Of a stretch of DNA of 64,000 nucleotides, positions 21,900 through 35,356 are shown one piece after another. Each line of letters begins with the position of its first letter. Within the stretch, counting starts at the first letter, position 1. Below the pieces are notes generated by a model, which was not told where the DNA came from, searched no databases, and saw only the letters and a program-made list of their open reading frames with translations. The stretch is from Effrenium voratum (taxonomy: Eukaryota > Sar > Dinophyceae > Suessiales > Symbiodiniaceae): positions 150,160-214,159 of the forward strand of contig CAUJNA010000504.1 in NCBI GenBank assembly GCA_963377175.1, in the 5' to 3' direction. The translations under genes were made by a program, and so were the position numbers.

Positions 21900-24868
21900 T
21901 CTTGGTTACTTGGTCTAGTTTGTCTAGCATTCCCCGCCAATAGGACTAGAGTTGGGATCGGTGGGAAATTCTATGGTTTAGATTTGCCGAACCCGAGAAA
22001 TTTGTAAAGGCACCTGGAATAAAGACAAGCACCCCCCAACCCATCAAGAATATGAGAAGACATACCATGTAAATAGCTCTCAGCTAGTTAAATAACTAGA
22101 CAGCTGATGCTGGTCAAGCTTCAGGCCCTTTCAAGCTCATGTTTTCTTTGCACACTCAAACCAAGGTCTCAAAAGGAAGCTCCAGCGATACTAAACAATA
22201 ATTGAACTGGGCCTCAAGATATGAATCTAGGGACCTCCTTTGTTGGGGGGGGGCCCTTTACTACTTCAGCAACAGTGGACACTGTTGCTGATATTCTTTG
22301 TTAGTATTGGGAGATTTGGGGTTTGGGTAGTGAGCCGTGCTCCAAAGACCCACAACAGCAACTATCGTGTAAAAATGGGAATCCTGGCCTTTTGGCGGAT
22401 TTTTCGTGGGACAGGGGAGCATCACCTGCGCTAAAACGGAGGCTGTGTTTGATTCGACTGGGCTGATAGGGTGCGATATGAATGCAGGAAATGAGCCCAT
22501 TGCCGAATTGGCCGTTGCAGTTGGCTCTACATTGACCTGTGCAATGTGCACCAATTAGCGAGGACCAGGCCTTGTTAAAAGCTTCAAGCGCATTCACGCT
22601 GTGAAGAAGTTTCTCAGCACTGGTGATGTTAAACGTTGGTGTTCCTTGTTCCCGAAATCTGTGCTGCCCCTGAGCATGCATTCTGTCCGTTGCGGGAGTA
22701 AGGTCAGCGACCAGGGGTGTGATTGCAAACGCTGCTTTGCAGGGGCAAGCAAGATGAAGCAAGCAACACAGGATGAGTGGGCATACTTCGCAACTTGCGG
22801 CACTTTCTTTTGTAGCATGGACGGACGTTGCTGCACGTTTCTGTTTCGAGGAGCGGCCGGAGCGCATCACCTCGATGTCCAGCAGACTACGTCGAGAGGA
22901 GCCTGTGAAACCATTGCAAAAACCAGCTGTTTCCCCTGATGGTTTCCTGAAAAGAAGGAGCCCTGGAAAGAATGGGGAAGGCAACCCTAGAAGGATGATC
23001 CATGTCTCGACTGCTGCATTTGCATTTTGTACGGACTTGTTTTGGCAGGATTGATTGATTTGAGGGCGGAAGGAGTTTGCTTTTGGAGCAACGAGGACCC
23101 GCAAGAGGAGAAGGTGCGAAGCGCGCGCACCCCGCGGCTGGTCGCCTAGCCTGCGAGTCTCAGGCCTTGGCAGATTGGCAGGGTACCTCGGCCAGGCGGC
23201 TGGGAATGGCTTCAGTTTCAAAGTCTCTCGGATTTTAGGGATATGGCCAAGGGGCATACCCTATGGCGATCCCGTTTTGTGGATGAAAATCCATTTGCCG
23301 CCTATTTGGATGTTCACCAAAAACACAGGGTTTTGACCCACCGGCATAGTGCCTGAAGCGTGGAAGGTGAATTAAAAAGTGTCCTACCTGGTTCTCAGGT
23401 GCCGGGTCCCCTTCCTTGACGGAGCGGCCAAGGCTTCAAAAGACGGACTTAGCCTCGCAAGCCAAGATGAGACGTATCTCGCGTTCTTTTCTTGGCACTT
23501 TGGGTGGGACATTTTGAAGATAGCCTCTCAAGTCACTTCCCAACAACAAACGGTGATAGCCAAGGTCACGTATGACACCCGCAACTGTAAATCACGACCG
23601 GCTCTTGACGCGCATGTGTGTGTGTGTGTGTTCGCATGATGCACACGTTTGTGAGAGGACCTATTTGCATGTATGATAGGGAGAAAAAGTGAGGGAGTGT
23701 GTGTTGTGCATGCGCACGTGTGTGTATGATATGTTTAAGTGACATATTACATATATATATATATATATGGTGTGTTTGTACGTTGCTTTGTCTAAACTTC
23801 TGGCCAGCACACATCTTCTGGTCAAGCTTCTGCCCAATCAAAGTTGCACCAGGCTGCCATCACCGCGAGTTCACCACTGGGGCGCAGACGGCAAAGTCAC
23901 GGCGGGAGATGCCAAAGGAAGCATCAGCTCCCAAAGAATGGGGCGCCGCCTAAGACCGATCCTGAAAACGACTCTGACTTGCACCGAATATGAAGGAGAG
24001 GGGTGGAGTTATTGGTAATTATGCGAATTCAGGATCACACGGGGGTGTGCATGGCGTCCGCAGATGAGAAATGACCTTGCGGGCATCCTTGCGCACATCA
24101 TGCATGCACCAGTACTGTCGGACGAGGTACTGGTGCATGAGTTTGCTCTGAGTTTGGACACGAAGGTCTTTCGTCCACTTGCAGGTTCGCATTAATCTGC
24201 AGGGCAAGCCGCTCTGTTGGCAGCCCTAGGCCTTTCTCCTGCTTGGGAGTGTTGTGGGCATTCTCCAGCACCGCATGGTTTTAGTCCAAAACTGCCGAAA
24301 CTGCAACATCCACACGAATGCACGTATGCCTGCAGATGAATGTGGCACTCCCAAGGCACAGTGTGCGCGTGCGCGCAAAGGATTGAAGTAGTTCCTTTAT
24401 TTGATTGTTGATTGGAGTTTTGAGAGGGGGCAACCTCAAATGGCCGGTAAATGGTATCCGAGCAGGCGGTGCGTGTTGGATATCCTCCGAACGAATTCCA
24501 AATTGTTTAGACATCACGCCTTGCCCTTGGATTGTCCCCCACACCGACGTTCCCCCTTCCGGCTTAGGGTCTACATCCCAGAATTAGACGGAAATCGGAA
24601 ATGTTTCTTTGCGTGCTGCATCACCATGTTTCTCGCATGAAGCCAAAAGGGCATGGATTTGAGAATTGTCCCACCCCTCCCCCCCTTCCAATTTAGGAAA
24701 TCGGGAACGTTGTTTTCGCAGCCAGCCTGCCTGGCTATGCGCCCCAAGGAAGATGACTTGTGTGGCGCCGCCTCCAAACAGTGCCTGCCACAGAGGGAAT
24801 GTGCATGTATAAAGTTATAAAGTTATATACTTGCACATGCAGACACTCCCACACATTCTACCTATACA

Positions 24869-24900
<32 letters not shown>

Positions 24901-25080
24901 GTATATATATATATACATATGCAGACACAGATACTTTTAGATCTAGATGCAGGTACATGGCACTGAAGTAGTGAGACCGTGCCGGAAGCAGTTAGGCATC
25001 CATTCTCCTGTGGGTGGTATGTGTGTGTGTAGTGGAAAGCTTCTGGACCCAAAAGCCCCACTCGCGGGACCATGCTTGTC
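21900..25080. other. Stretch without a confident gene
   Basis: A 318-codon minus frame (22301-23257) and a plus frame at 22773-23054 with Arg/Lys/Pro-rich sequence overlap on opposite strands. Neither shows a domain. Simple sequence: GT tract 23607-23630, AT tracts 23747-23768 and 24868-24922. G8 run at about 22242-22251. Confidence 0.45.
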
Positions 25081-25089
25081 ACTCTAGAG

Positions 25090-28000
25090 CCTCAGAGCTC
25101 ATCACTGGGGTTTGGAAATTGCGCAGTTCACGTGCCAACGCCACAAGGTGGGAGATCTATTACTTCCTTCTGCGCAAAGAGGATGAGGCCGAGCCGGAAA
25201 GACAGAACTTCCTACCGGAAGCCTTTTGATGTAGAATAGCTACACTGAGTCAGGGTAGCAAAGCAGCACTACACACAGACTTCTGTCAGAGTCTGTCAAA
25301 GATGCGTGCTTCCAAGTATGCTCACTAGAACTTTTTGTAGCACAGCGATCTCTCAAAGCCTTTCTTTCAATATGGGTTTGAGGGATCAGGGCGTTCGGAA
25401 TTTGGCGAGACAGGGCCCTGTTAGGGGGGAGGGGGAGCCAGTGAATGGGCCCACACCTGCGCAGATGGCCACTCAAGCTAGCCGATGTTTTTGTGTGATA
25501 GCTTAGCTCGCTAGGTGCATCCCACAGAAGTAATGGTGACCGCTGCAAGGTCCATCCCATCGAAGGGCTGACTGGAAGGATTTTGCTTCTCTGGCAGGCA
25601 TTCTATGAGCGCATCGCCATTGGATGGCTCATGGAGCACACCGTCGGGGCGCCAAAACAGTCCAAACGTTGGGAGGCAGGTCCCGGGCGGTGGTTAGGCC
25701 GAGTCAAGCGAACTGAGGTCTGCCCCTGCCATTTGGTTGATTTAAACTTCAAGGCACCAAGACGCTTTGAAAACGCTTTCCAGAGCGACTGCTTATGTTC
25801 ATTTTCAAATGCGCTAGCATGTGCTACATTTCCCTTGCCCTTGCCATACTTTGGCTGTCCGGTTCGCGAAGCGCTCCACGAGGACTTGAAGCTGGCGGAC
25901 ACCTTTGCCAAGGACTGGTCCCAACTCGGCGGCCGGATCCAGCGGTTTGATTTCAACTCGTCACACGGCTTCAGCCTGAGGAGCCAAAGCTGGAAGCTTA
26001 CATGCGCCCGGACGCAGAGAGATGGGTGAGCGTCACAGCAATTTGGGCTGCTTGAAGTCTGGCAAGGCAATATGTGCACTTCCGTATTTCTTCGGGCACT
26101 TGCAGTGGAACAGCTGCTTGAAAGCAAGTCAGGCTTAAGTCACTCAAGCACGACAGCGTCAAAGGGCCGCAGGCTTTCAAATTTTAATGAAATCCTCCAG
26201 CTAAAGTTCTTCGAACTACTCTACGCAGATTCGAGGTGCTGGCTCTGTAGAACAGCATGCATGAGTGTTGCGTATGCCAAGTGTGAGGCGTTTGTGCATG
26301 GTTCTCATGCATGAGCATGGTTTTTGCATGAGATAAAATGGATTTGCAGCTAGGCATGGCCAGGGGCAAGCTTAAGAAACACATATCAAGTTTGCCAAAG
26401 TGTTTTGCCTACCTTCAAGAAATGTTTTTGAAGATCAGGAGCTTGCACAGGCGTCAGACAGGCCAAATGATAGTCGGTTTGTGTGGCGGCCCTGTTTGGT
26501 CTAACCAGAAAACGGACAACGAAGCGCCTTGCTGCTCCACGAGCAAACAACAAGAAGAGCAAGCGAGGGAGCGAACGAGAAGCAAGGACTAAGGGGAATG
26601 GTGCAACCCACCCGCCACAGGTTTATGTCAAGATGAGACCAAGCAAGATCCCGAAAAGTGGCGAGGTGAACTTGCCTGCTTTCTTTTGAGCGACTTTGGG
26701 TGCGCAAGGCCAGCAAGTGACGAGTTGGGCATTGCTGAGTGGACGCAAAAGCATAGGCCAGGGGCGTGGGCACTGGGCAGTTGCTGGCATGTTTTGCCGT
26801 TGGCCATAAGCCTTCAAGTCAGAGTTGTTCTTCCTTTCTTGACTGGCTGTTGAGGGCAGACTTGCTACGTCCAAGCTGTGCAGACTGTTGGCAACTTAAA
26901 TTAGCTCGGCTGAGCATCTCTAAATGTTTCGGGTTGAAACGTTCAATGCCTTTGTGGTGTGGAGAAGCTAGTTGGGTATGACTTGCCAAAGGCTGTCCGG
27001 CGTTTAGGCCTTGTCTTTCCATGCAGTTGTTCCAGGATCGCTACTTTCACTGCACAAGTAATGTGCCTCACCGGGTCCCTTCCACCGGTCAGATATGATA
27101 GATCCATGAGATTCATTGCGGGGACGCGTGTTGAGATGGCTTTTGCCAGCCATCACAAGGTTCTTGGCTGGCTGGGGCTCGAGCATGTCTCAGCGGAGGG
27201 CCGATCTGATTTCTGCACAAGCAGTTTCTTGCAATCTGCTTGGTGATGGCCATGCTGGAAATTGTTGACACAGTGCTCCAGTATGATGTTAGTGATTGAA
27301 TCATGGTGGGACGGCGTGCAGGTGTAAAGTAGTAGATGATGCAAGGCTAGGCCGTTGCATGTCAAGCCCTTGCCTCGCAGTCTCTTTTCCTTCGTCACTT
27401 CGCCTGCCACAAAATCCCGGACGAAGATAGGAAATAGAAGGCAAAGAGATAAGGCATGAGAGTAAGGGAATGAGGTCCAACCGCTGCAGCGAGGACGAGT
27501 CAAGGCATGGTCGATGTATGTGCGGCCAGGCCAGATGGAGCAGGACGAGTTTATCGAAAGGCCAGAAGCGCATGCGCTGGTGGCATGCTTCACTCACATG
27601 CCTGCATGCGTTGCAACTTAAATACTTGATGGCCGTACCACTAGGATTGGCATCGCGTAAGCCGACGTGCCTTTTGCAGCCAGCTTCGGGAAAGGATCGC
27701 ATCAAAGTTCACCAGCTTCCATCATTTGTTTTTTGTTTTTCTCTATAGGTTCCTGGCATTCCACCGCCTTTTTTTCTGTTCGGAATTCCTCTGCGGTCGA
27801 AGAACTCGGTGCTTGGCCCTTCCAGTCGGAAGGTTCATGCCTTTGTCGCGGCAGCCCACCTTTGAGCTTCGCGCCTGGGAAGCGCTGGAGTGGCTGCTCG
27901 GCTGTTCAGGTCGCAACGTGTTTGAAGGGGGCCATGTGTTAGATTTGGAAGAACTTGAACGGATCATCAAATGCTTGAACTTACTGACTTACTGAAATTC

Positions 28001-28645
28001 GAAATTCATCCTGCTTGATGGCTCTGGACATATATTGTGACATGTTGTGTGGTTCCAAGCTTCCAGGCATCGAGTGCAATGAGAAATCAAGGGAGAGGCT
28101 GTTTCTTTGGTTGGGCTTGCGTGCTTCTCAGGTTTGAGGGGAGAAGCCCAGCCTGAGAGAGAGAGAGAGAGAGATAGAAACGGATCGGCAAAGTCGGTGC
28201 CCTTCCAAACAACTTGTTTTTAGCGGGCAGTGCCAAGTAGCTCATCTCAGGTTCCGTGTCATGGACGAAGACGGGCCGCTTTCTCAGAGTGAGATCTGAA
28301 AGAGAACTTTAGACTTGAGCCAAGAGTCCGTGGCATCCCTGCCACGCCTTTGATTCGCCTCAGTAATGTCATGACACGAAATGCCAAAGTCTGGTTTCGC
28401 TTCATTCCGGGAGCATTCCGGGAGCTTCCTGAGCAATCACTGGCTTTGCTCCGCAAAACGGCGCGCAGTCGACACGCACACTTTGTGCTTCACTCGACTG
28501 GCACGTCACGTTTGGCATCTTCCAGTAGCTCAGGGAAACAACACCTGCCGTCTCACAGGTCAGGCACCATCACGGTGAGCGAGATGCTGAATTGCATGCT
28601 GGAGAGCGAGGTGCGCATGGCCGTGAGCGCATCCGGTTGCTGATG
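25090..28645 (+). CDS. Scattered probable exons of an unknown gene
   Basis: Several plus-strand segments keep coding-like composition. About 25110-25229: TRWEIYYFLLRKEDEAEPER. 25598-25675, after a GGCAG acceptor and before a GCAGGT (GC-type) donor: AFYERIAIGWLMEHTVGAPK. About 25862-26028: VREALHEDLKLADTFAKDW, then SQLGGRIQRFDFN. 27750-27993, after a CTATAG acceptor: ELRAWEALEWLLGCSGRNVF, then LDLEELERIIKCL. About 28558-28643: GTITVSEMLNCMLESEVRMA. I recognise no domain, and linking them in one gene rests only on shared strand and spacing. They lie directly upstream of the FKBP gene, same direction. Confidence 0.3.
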
Positions 28646-29198
28646 CTTTAGGCTAGGTGTCCCATGGCTAAGTTGTACATGCGTATATGTTCCCTGCTCC
28701 AGGTCAGGCCGTTTTGGGGATCTTTGAACGGTCTCATTATTTTCCAGGGCGGTTCATCACCTGACGTCAACGGGGTGCCTTTTGCATTGATCCTGTAATT
28801 CCTGCAAATGAATCAGCATGACTACTGCGCCAATTAAGCCAATAATTCAAGCAACTGAGTGCTGAGAAGTGTCAATTCTAGGTGTGAACTATGCTCGCTT
28901 ACTGACACGGTACAGGAGTCAACCAGACAATTTAGAATGCCCCGTGAGTCCTTTCCCTTGGACAGGCCACAATTGAAGCTTCGCCCAAAGCCTGGCTCAA
29001 ATGGGATTGTCAGCGCCTCGCGCAGCTTGGTGATGTTGTTTCGAAAGCTCGGAAGCCGGATTGAGTTCCAGACAGAAATGAACACGTTCCCCAACTGTTG
29101 CTTTGCGCGGTTTTTGTGGCTTAATTTCTCCAGGACCTCTCCAGGAATTTGGAGGCTTTTCTGGGCGTCTAGACGGCAGCCCACCGGAGACGTCAGCC

Positions 29199-31973
29199 AT
29201 GCCGTACGAGATATGGAAGCGGCGAGTGACCGCCAAGCAGCCGGTATGCTTCGGAGATAAATCTGCGGCACTGCAGCTGGAATCTTGGGCCCATTTTGGC
29301 GAGCATTTGTTGTTTGCTGATTTTTCTGCTGGGATGCCAACAAACATCTCCTGAGATTCACATTTGTGGCATCATTTTTGGTCAGGTTGCTCAGGGATTT
29401 GGAGTAGAAGTGGTCTTTCAAGATTCACTTGTGGATATCACTGAGTAGTTTCCTAGACTCATCCATGCTGGAAATGGACGTTTGCCGTCCTGCGCTCTAG
29501 AAGCTTTGCTCGTTAGCGGCTCTACGGAAGGAAAGGCTCAAAGCGACGTCAGAACCGCATTGAACACCAGCCAGCTAACTTGGCTTCGCCTGAGCAGCAT
29601 GTTCTGAAGCTGGGTGGTCAGCTAAGTTTGGTTCTGGTTCTGGGCGGCCAGCCCCCACGCTCAGATCCTCCCCATTCGGGCGCACATGCAGGGACATGCG
29701 CAACCTGTGACGAAGGTCTGAGGATTCGGCAACACTTCCTTGGCTCCTCATAGCTGCAATTGTTGCAAGTGAAGTTGACGTTTCAGACGAGGAAATTCTT
29801 AGGATCGGATGGGGCGAGCAACCACTGGACAGGCAGGCATTCAACGGTTCTAAAGCCGACCAACTCATTTGCAGGGCCAAGCATTGCGATGCATCTCAGG
29901 AGCTCCAAGGCTGCTGCCTCCTCCAAAGCGGCACCGCCGCGCGGCTCTACGTCTTGGTGGATGGCCAGCGCTTTGCCCTGGCCGCCGCAGATGCGGCGCG
30001 GCCCCACTGCCAACTGCGCTTCTCCCTCGCGGCGCAGCAGGAGGGCAATTCGCCGGAGGTTTGGTGCTAAGCAAACCGTGTGTTTGTTTATCGGTTCTCC
30101 CAGGCGCTTTGGATGGACTTGTCGTGAACGCCTTCTGCCATCCACTTCTCTAACATGTGCCACTCTAATCTCATATGCCGGGTGCCCTGGTCACTGGAAT
30201 GCTCCTGCTGGTGTTTGCGTGCAACTTGCTTGTTCCCTCGCTTCTCATGCCCTCCAACAGCGTTGGAGACACCCCAAAGTCACGAAAGGCATTCTTACGG
30301 CACAGGTGCGCGGCAAAAAGGCCGACTGGAGTTTCAGGCCAAATGTTTGCTTTGTGGCACGCCCCCCCCCCCCCCCCCCCGCGAAAAAAATGCGCCTTTT
30401 TAGGGATGGGATTCGCTCCATCGCGCAGGCAAAGTCTTGTCACGGCTTCGTGGTCGAGAGGGGTGGAAAGATGATAGGGGCCAAACTGCGGCGAGAAAAG
30501 GTACCGTACATTTTGCGCAGCTCAGGAGGCAATGTTCAGCTGCGAGGGTGAGGACCTACTCCTCAGTGGGGTTGTGGCAGATCAGCTCTCGCCCTTTGAG
30601 CCGCCGCAGAAGAAAGCGCGCCTGGAGTCAGCAACCTTGCAATAGTGGCAACCCTTTGGTGTCGCACAATCAGGAGGTAAGCTGAAGTTGTTGCAGCAGA
30701 TATGTTTCTCGTTGTGGAAGACCAAAATATTTAGGCTATTGCTTCAGCCTGTGGGATCAATCTGAGGTAGCAGCAACTGAGCAAGCTCCCAAAGCAGCCC
30801 CAAAGGAAGGCCCCAAGGCAGCTTCAAAAGAAGCTCCCAAGGCAGCGCAACAAACAGCTTCCAAGGCATCTCCAAAGGCGGATCCGGCGACCAAAAGCGA
30901 GGAGGCCAAGCCAAAGTCAGCGCCAAAATCTGCTGCAAAGGGCGCCAAAGAGGAGAAGAGCGTGGCTCAGCGGACCTTGCCATCGGGTCTGAGATACGAG
31001 GTGCTTAAGCGCGGCAATGGCCCACAAGCGCTTCAGGCAGGGATCCTTAGAGGTGAGACCTCGCAAAAAAAGGAAATAACAACTAACACATAGCCTCAAG
31101 TCTGAGGGTGTGTTGTGCTTCGAGTAGGTTGTATGCGCGCACGTACACATGCGTGTGGATGCATGGGGACGAGAACGTGTGCGGGCTTGCTTGTGTTGAG
31201 GAGGGGAATAGTTTTATGTTTTGTCGCTGTGGCAGCATTCATTCCGCGTCAAACATATTGACACGTCATCGGCTGCTGTGATAAAAGTAGTAGTAGGCAG
31301 CACTTTGCTCCACCGATCTAGCTGCTGTGCCTCTGCAAGGGCCTAGCCTCATTGAAGAGATCCCCTTCACCTGCATAGTCCGGCACTCACGTTATTCCTT
31401 CTCAGGATTTCACAAGCTTGTTGGCCTTGCTGGATCACTCTGGTACCGTTTCTGCCTCACAAAAATCAATGGGGTCCCCCACAAGATTCCTCCATGATGT
31501 TTCTGTTACCGGCGCGCGCTCAGGGCAAGACGGTGAAGGTACGCTATGAGGGCAGACTTGGCTCCAATGGCTCCAGATTCGACAAGGGGGTCATCGCCTT
31601 CCGCTTGGGTATGGGTGAGGCACTGCGAGACATGTGTTTTCGCATGGCGATCTCGTTCATTTTGTTTTGCCCCTGCATCAGTTCTAATTGCGCAACGATG
31701 CATAGCCAAATATGTCGAACACACTGATTCCGCACTGACATGTACGCACATGTCAATGTATATAAATTCACATACACGCACTCACATGGCATTTCTGATA
31801 AATGTCCAAATCCCTTGGAGGTCATCAAAGGCTGGGATGAGGGCGTCAAGGGCATGCTGAAAGGTGAACAACGACGCCTGCTGGTGCCATCCAAGCTGGG
31901 CTATGGTGCAAGCGGTTGTCCTCCGGTGATTCCGCCCAGAGCAGACCTAGTCTTCGAGGTGGAGCTCTTGTGA
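29199..31973 (+). CDS. Nucleoplasmin-like FKBP peptidyl-prolyl isomerase, six exons
   Basis: Exons read as 29199-29243, 29876-30058, 30526-30630, 30767-about 31039, 31524-31619 and 31821-31973, about 284 residues in all. Exons 1-3 form a nucleoplasmin-like (NPL) domain: [15 protein letters not shown] matches the conserved W...V...KP start, then [13 protein letters not shown], then [15 protein letters not shown]. An NLS-like PQKKAR follows. Exon 4 is a long Ala/Lys/Pro linker and then [14 protein letters not shown]. Exons 5-6 are the FKBP fold: [21 protein letters not shown], and [17 protein letters not shown] to the TGA. The active-site Tyr, Asp, Val-Ile-Trp and final VFEVELL are present. This architecture (NPL plus FKBP) is known for nuclear FKBPs that chaperone histones. 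Splice sites: GT-AG at 30059-30525, GC-AG at 30631-30766 and 31620-31820. Two junctions are uncertain by one base. ATG 29199 was chosen because it starts the NPL motif. Confidence 0.82.
30362..30380 (+). repeat. Poly-C run in FKBP intron
   Basis: About 19 consecutive C between GCACG and GCGAAAA, inside the 30059-30525 intron. Its length is likely to be unreliable in the assembly and variable between alleles. Confidence 0.85.
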
Positions 31974-33310
31974 GCCGAGCGGCATGTGCTTTGAAGCAAG
32001 CTGGACATGGAATACGCTGATGTGACTTCAGATCCATGGCCTGGAGTTTTGGTGACTCGATTTTAGGAGCCCTCAATGGGCTATAACTTGCTTAAGACCG
32101 CGCGAGGGGCCGCAAGAAATTCCTTTGAGGGTGTGGTAGACGAGACCGGGAAGCTCCAACCAAGGTGGCAAGTGGTTTTCAGCCAAGTCGGTTTGAAGCT
32201 GGCAGGCACTTTTGCCATGGAACACAATTGTGAAAGAAAGGTACCGCCACTTTCACACACTTGTTGCACCCTGGATTGTGAATGCCTGCAGGCCAGTGCA
32301 CAATACATGCCTTTATTTGAGGATACAGTCTCAGAGCAAACACGGACGACAGACGATATTTATTGATAGGGTAATTTGTGTCAGATGGGCTCCCCCCAGA
32401 CGTACACATGTACTTATCCCTTGAAGCGGGCCTAAAGTTGAGCTTTTCAAATCGGTTGTAGTAGAACCGTTGCAAGACGCTTTGTTTTTGTTTGGTTTCG
32501 GCCAGCGCAGATTAGTGCAGGGACAGATGTTGGTGGACTAAATATCCCCTGGTAAGGCTGGGTCCGGCCTGGGCGAGTCATCCGACAGTTTAGTGGGTTT
32601 TGATTTGGCCCAGTCTAAATGTAGTATTGGAGACCTGGCGGTTTGGGAAGATAATACGTATTAATCGGCCGAATTTGTTGAAAGGGATTACGTATTGGGG
32701 CTATGGGCTTATAGTTTGATTGCTGGCTGATGCGAAATTATTGCGAAAGAGTTGCTTTCTGCTGTTGTTTTTGCAAACGCAGTCATCACATGCAAGATGT
32801 CAACAGTTGGCGAAGGGCATGCAGGCGCATCACCGACATGCCCCCTCTGGAATCGATGCTGCAACCTGGCACTTCCAACATGCACCTTTGCCCCCGTTTA
32901 AGAGGGCTACAATTTGGTTCCGGATGTTCAGTTCTACACGCTAACCTTAATCCCACAAAGCAGCACACAACGCAGGACCTCCTGCAGGCAGTGATCCGCC
33001 ACCGGCTGTTCGCAGCGGGTCTCAGCAACTCCATGTAGATGGGAACTGGCATGCATTGGATGAGTATTGGGTCTGAACAATCAAGACGATAGGATGCCCC
33101 AGTGAAAGTATCATTATACATATATAAATATGTATAGGTGAGTAGATGGATAACTGTTTGGGTGTGTGTGTGTGTGTATGTCGCCATGTTCTTCACTTGT
33201 TTTGAGAGTCGCTTGCCATTCTCAGCATCATGCACAAATAACACTGACAGGGATGATGTACTCACACACGCCTTGACACGCAAGTCGGTTCGTTTGGCTT
33301 CGTTTCATGG
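31974..33310. other. Spacer after FKBP
   Basis: A plus frame at 32076-32366 (96 codons) starting MGYNLLKTARGAARNSFEGV follows shortly after the FKBP stop and might be coding or 3' untranslated. The frame at 32730-33038 is weaker. GT tract at 33161-33178. No domain recognised. Confidence 0.4.
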
Positions 33311-33314
33311 GTAA

Positions 33315-35356
33315 ATGGACCCCGCTGTTCTGCCCAAACGGTGCATTGACTTCCTGAGGTCGGAACCCTTGCTGGAGGGCCTCGTGCGACCCACAGATCA
33401 GGCATGCAAGAGAAGCAACAAGAAACATATCCCGGCTGTTCGAAATTTCTTTGCCATGTTTGAGTGTGACAGTGTGAGGTGCAGCCACCAAAGTTTGGGC
33501 TTGCTTCACAGCTCTTGCCCTTCCCAAAGTTGCCAGAAAAGCTTAACGCTGTTCACTGTTTGCTCAGCTGGATTGAGGGGAGTATAGGGGAATACTAGTC
33601 TGCACTAGCATCAAACAAATGGTGTGGCGTCTCATATCAACACCCGCCTTGAATAAGCAATCGAAACTGAATAACATGCCACACTGGCTTTGAACAACTG
33701 GCACGAATGCCATCCTGCCTATGTGGAAGCGACAAGAACTTCAAGAGCTTGATGACCGCGCAAGCATGGGTTCTTGCAGCAATGAAGTTTGCCAAGGCGG
33801 AACAATTTCTGTTTGATGGAACCTGAAGCAGCTCCCCCACGTGATGGTTGGCCTGCCTCGCAGCTTGAGGCTCTGTGCAGTTGACCGTGGCAGAGCCCGA
33901 TCCGGAGAAAGAGGGGGAGGCAGAGTTTTGTGCTGTGATCCAATAGAAGAGCTCCGATCAACTGTTGAACCCGTCTTATTTCAATCCTGCCGCAGGACTA
34001 GGAAAAGCTAAGGCCTGCTGCCAGCTACAGCGGTCACTTGGGTCAGTGGGTGACTAGACATCGGTGTCAAAAAGGTGACAGGCCATGCAGCAGCCTAGGA
34101 GATGGTTGTAAGCTTGCGAGTTCCGGAACGTGAGATGCGGTGGCCTTTGGCTTGCAGGCAAAGTGTGGCAAACCCCCGCACCAGTGATGTGAGGTGTGCA
34201 CTGGCAAGATAGCTGTTCCAGTGTGCTGCCAGGTGTTGCTGCACTCAGCGAAGGCAGGCATTGGTATGATCTGGGCGTTGGGGTGAGTTTAGCTTTCCCA
34301 CGCACGCAGCAGGTGCGCTTAATGACAGGGCACTCACAATACCGGTGCATAGTGGGGTGTTTAATTGCTTCCTCGAGTGTACGCCAGCATGCTAAGTAGA
34401 CCCTGCAGATTGCGCAAAACTAGAAAAGGATGCTGAACACTACACAGGAGTGCGTAGATTATTGCTTTAAGCTGCGCTTGAGGACCCCTGCGCCGCAAGA
34501 ACCCACTCAAAGATGCTCCTTTGCTTTCAGCTCAAGTCGTTGGAGGTCGGCACCCGCACCCCGGTGCTGTTGGGGCTCTTCAAGCCAGAGGCGGGCTGCC
34601 GGGCCTCTTGGGTGAATTTGCCAGGCAGACAGTGGCTTAGTAGCTTGATCAAGGCAGCTGGAGCGGGAAAATGCTGGAATGTATTGGGAAGCTGTTTGTG
34701 GTTCTTTGGGGATGTTGCAAAGCTGCTGTCAACCATCTCGATTACTTCTCTATTGGAAAATGGCGATGTGGATGCCTCATTTCTTTTCTGGGCTGCGTCG
34801 TACGCCTCAAGCAAGTTGGCTAATGCATCCCAGGCCATGTACAAAGCGTTGACTTCAAGAGTTTTGCCTGGGCCAGGCGCATGTGACCAAGGAGATGTTG
34901 CTGCGGCTATGCGCCCAGGGACATTCCTGCGAGGGCACTCCTAACCATCATGCCAACGGTTTGGAATGCTTCTGGGTCCCAAGCCAAGCCAACCTCGCTC
35001 AAGTGTCGAGCAGTTGGGAGCACTGTCCGTCCGAAGCTTGGCCCCCCAGGTAGCCAGTCCTCCGGGTTGTGTGGGGGAGGGAAGATGCCACGCTGAGTTT
35101 GGGGGGGGCATGTTAGCAGTCCAAAAGTACTGTAAATGCAGATTGCGCGCACCAACGACAGTCCTTGCTGAGGGATGCTTGCGAAGCTCAGTTGCCTTGT
35201 GCAGGAATGCGGGTGGATTCGTGCGCAAGCATGGCAGATGTGCGCCACGCTTCCAAGGTGGGAGAACCTGTTGCTGTCCATCATTGAGAACTCCCCAGCT
35301 GAAGGCAGGTGGGAGTGTCTCACAATGGCGGACCTCTTTTGTGTAGCATTTGCTTA
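33315..35356 (+). CDS. Possible helical-repeat (RAP/OPR-like) gene fragments
   Basis: Three plus-strand blocks have the leucine/alanine-rich helical texture common in dinoflagellate organelle RNA-binding helical-repeat proteins. 33333-33396: AVLPKRCIDFLRSEPLLEGL. 34535-34592 and 34711-34875 (one frame): LKSLEVGTRTPVLLGLFKPE, then VAKLLSTISITSLL, then FLFWAASYASSKLANASQAM. 35199-35356: VQECGWIRAQAWQMCATLPR, then WECLTMADLFCVAFA to a TAA. I cannot show the repeat register or the exon joins. The family assignment is a guess. Confidence 0.25.

Noticed and set aside
22301..23257. 318-codon minus-strand frame
   Set aside because: No domain, no coding-like periodicity that I can see, and a comparably plausible plus-strand frame overlaps it. 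Kept as unassigned.
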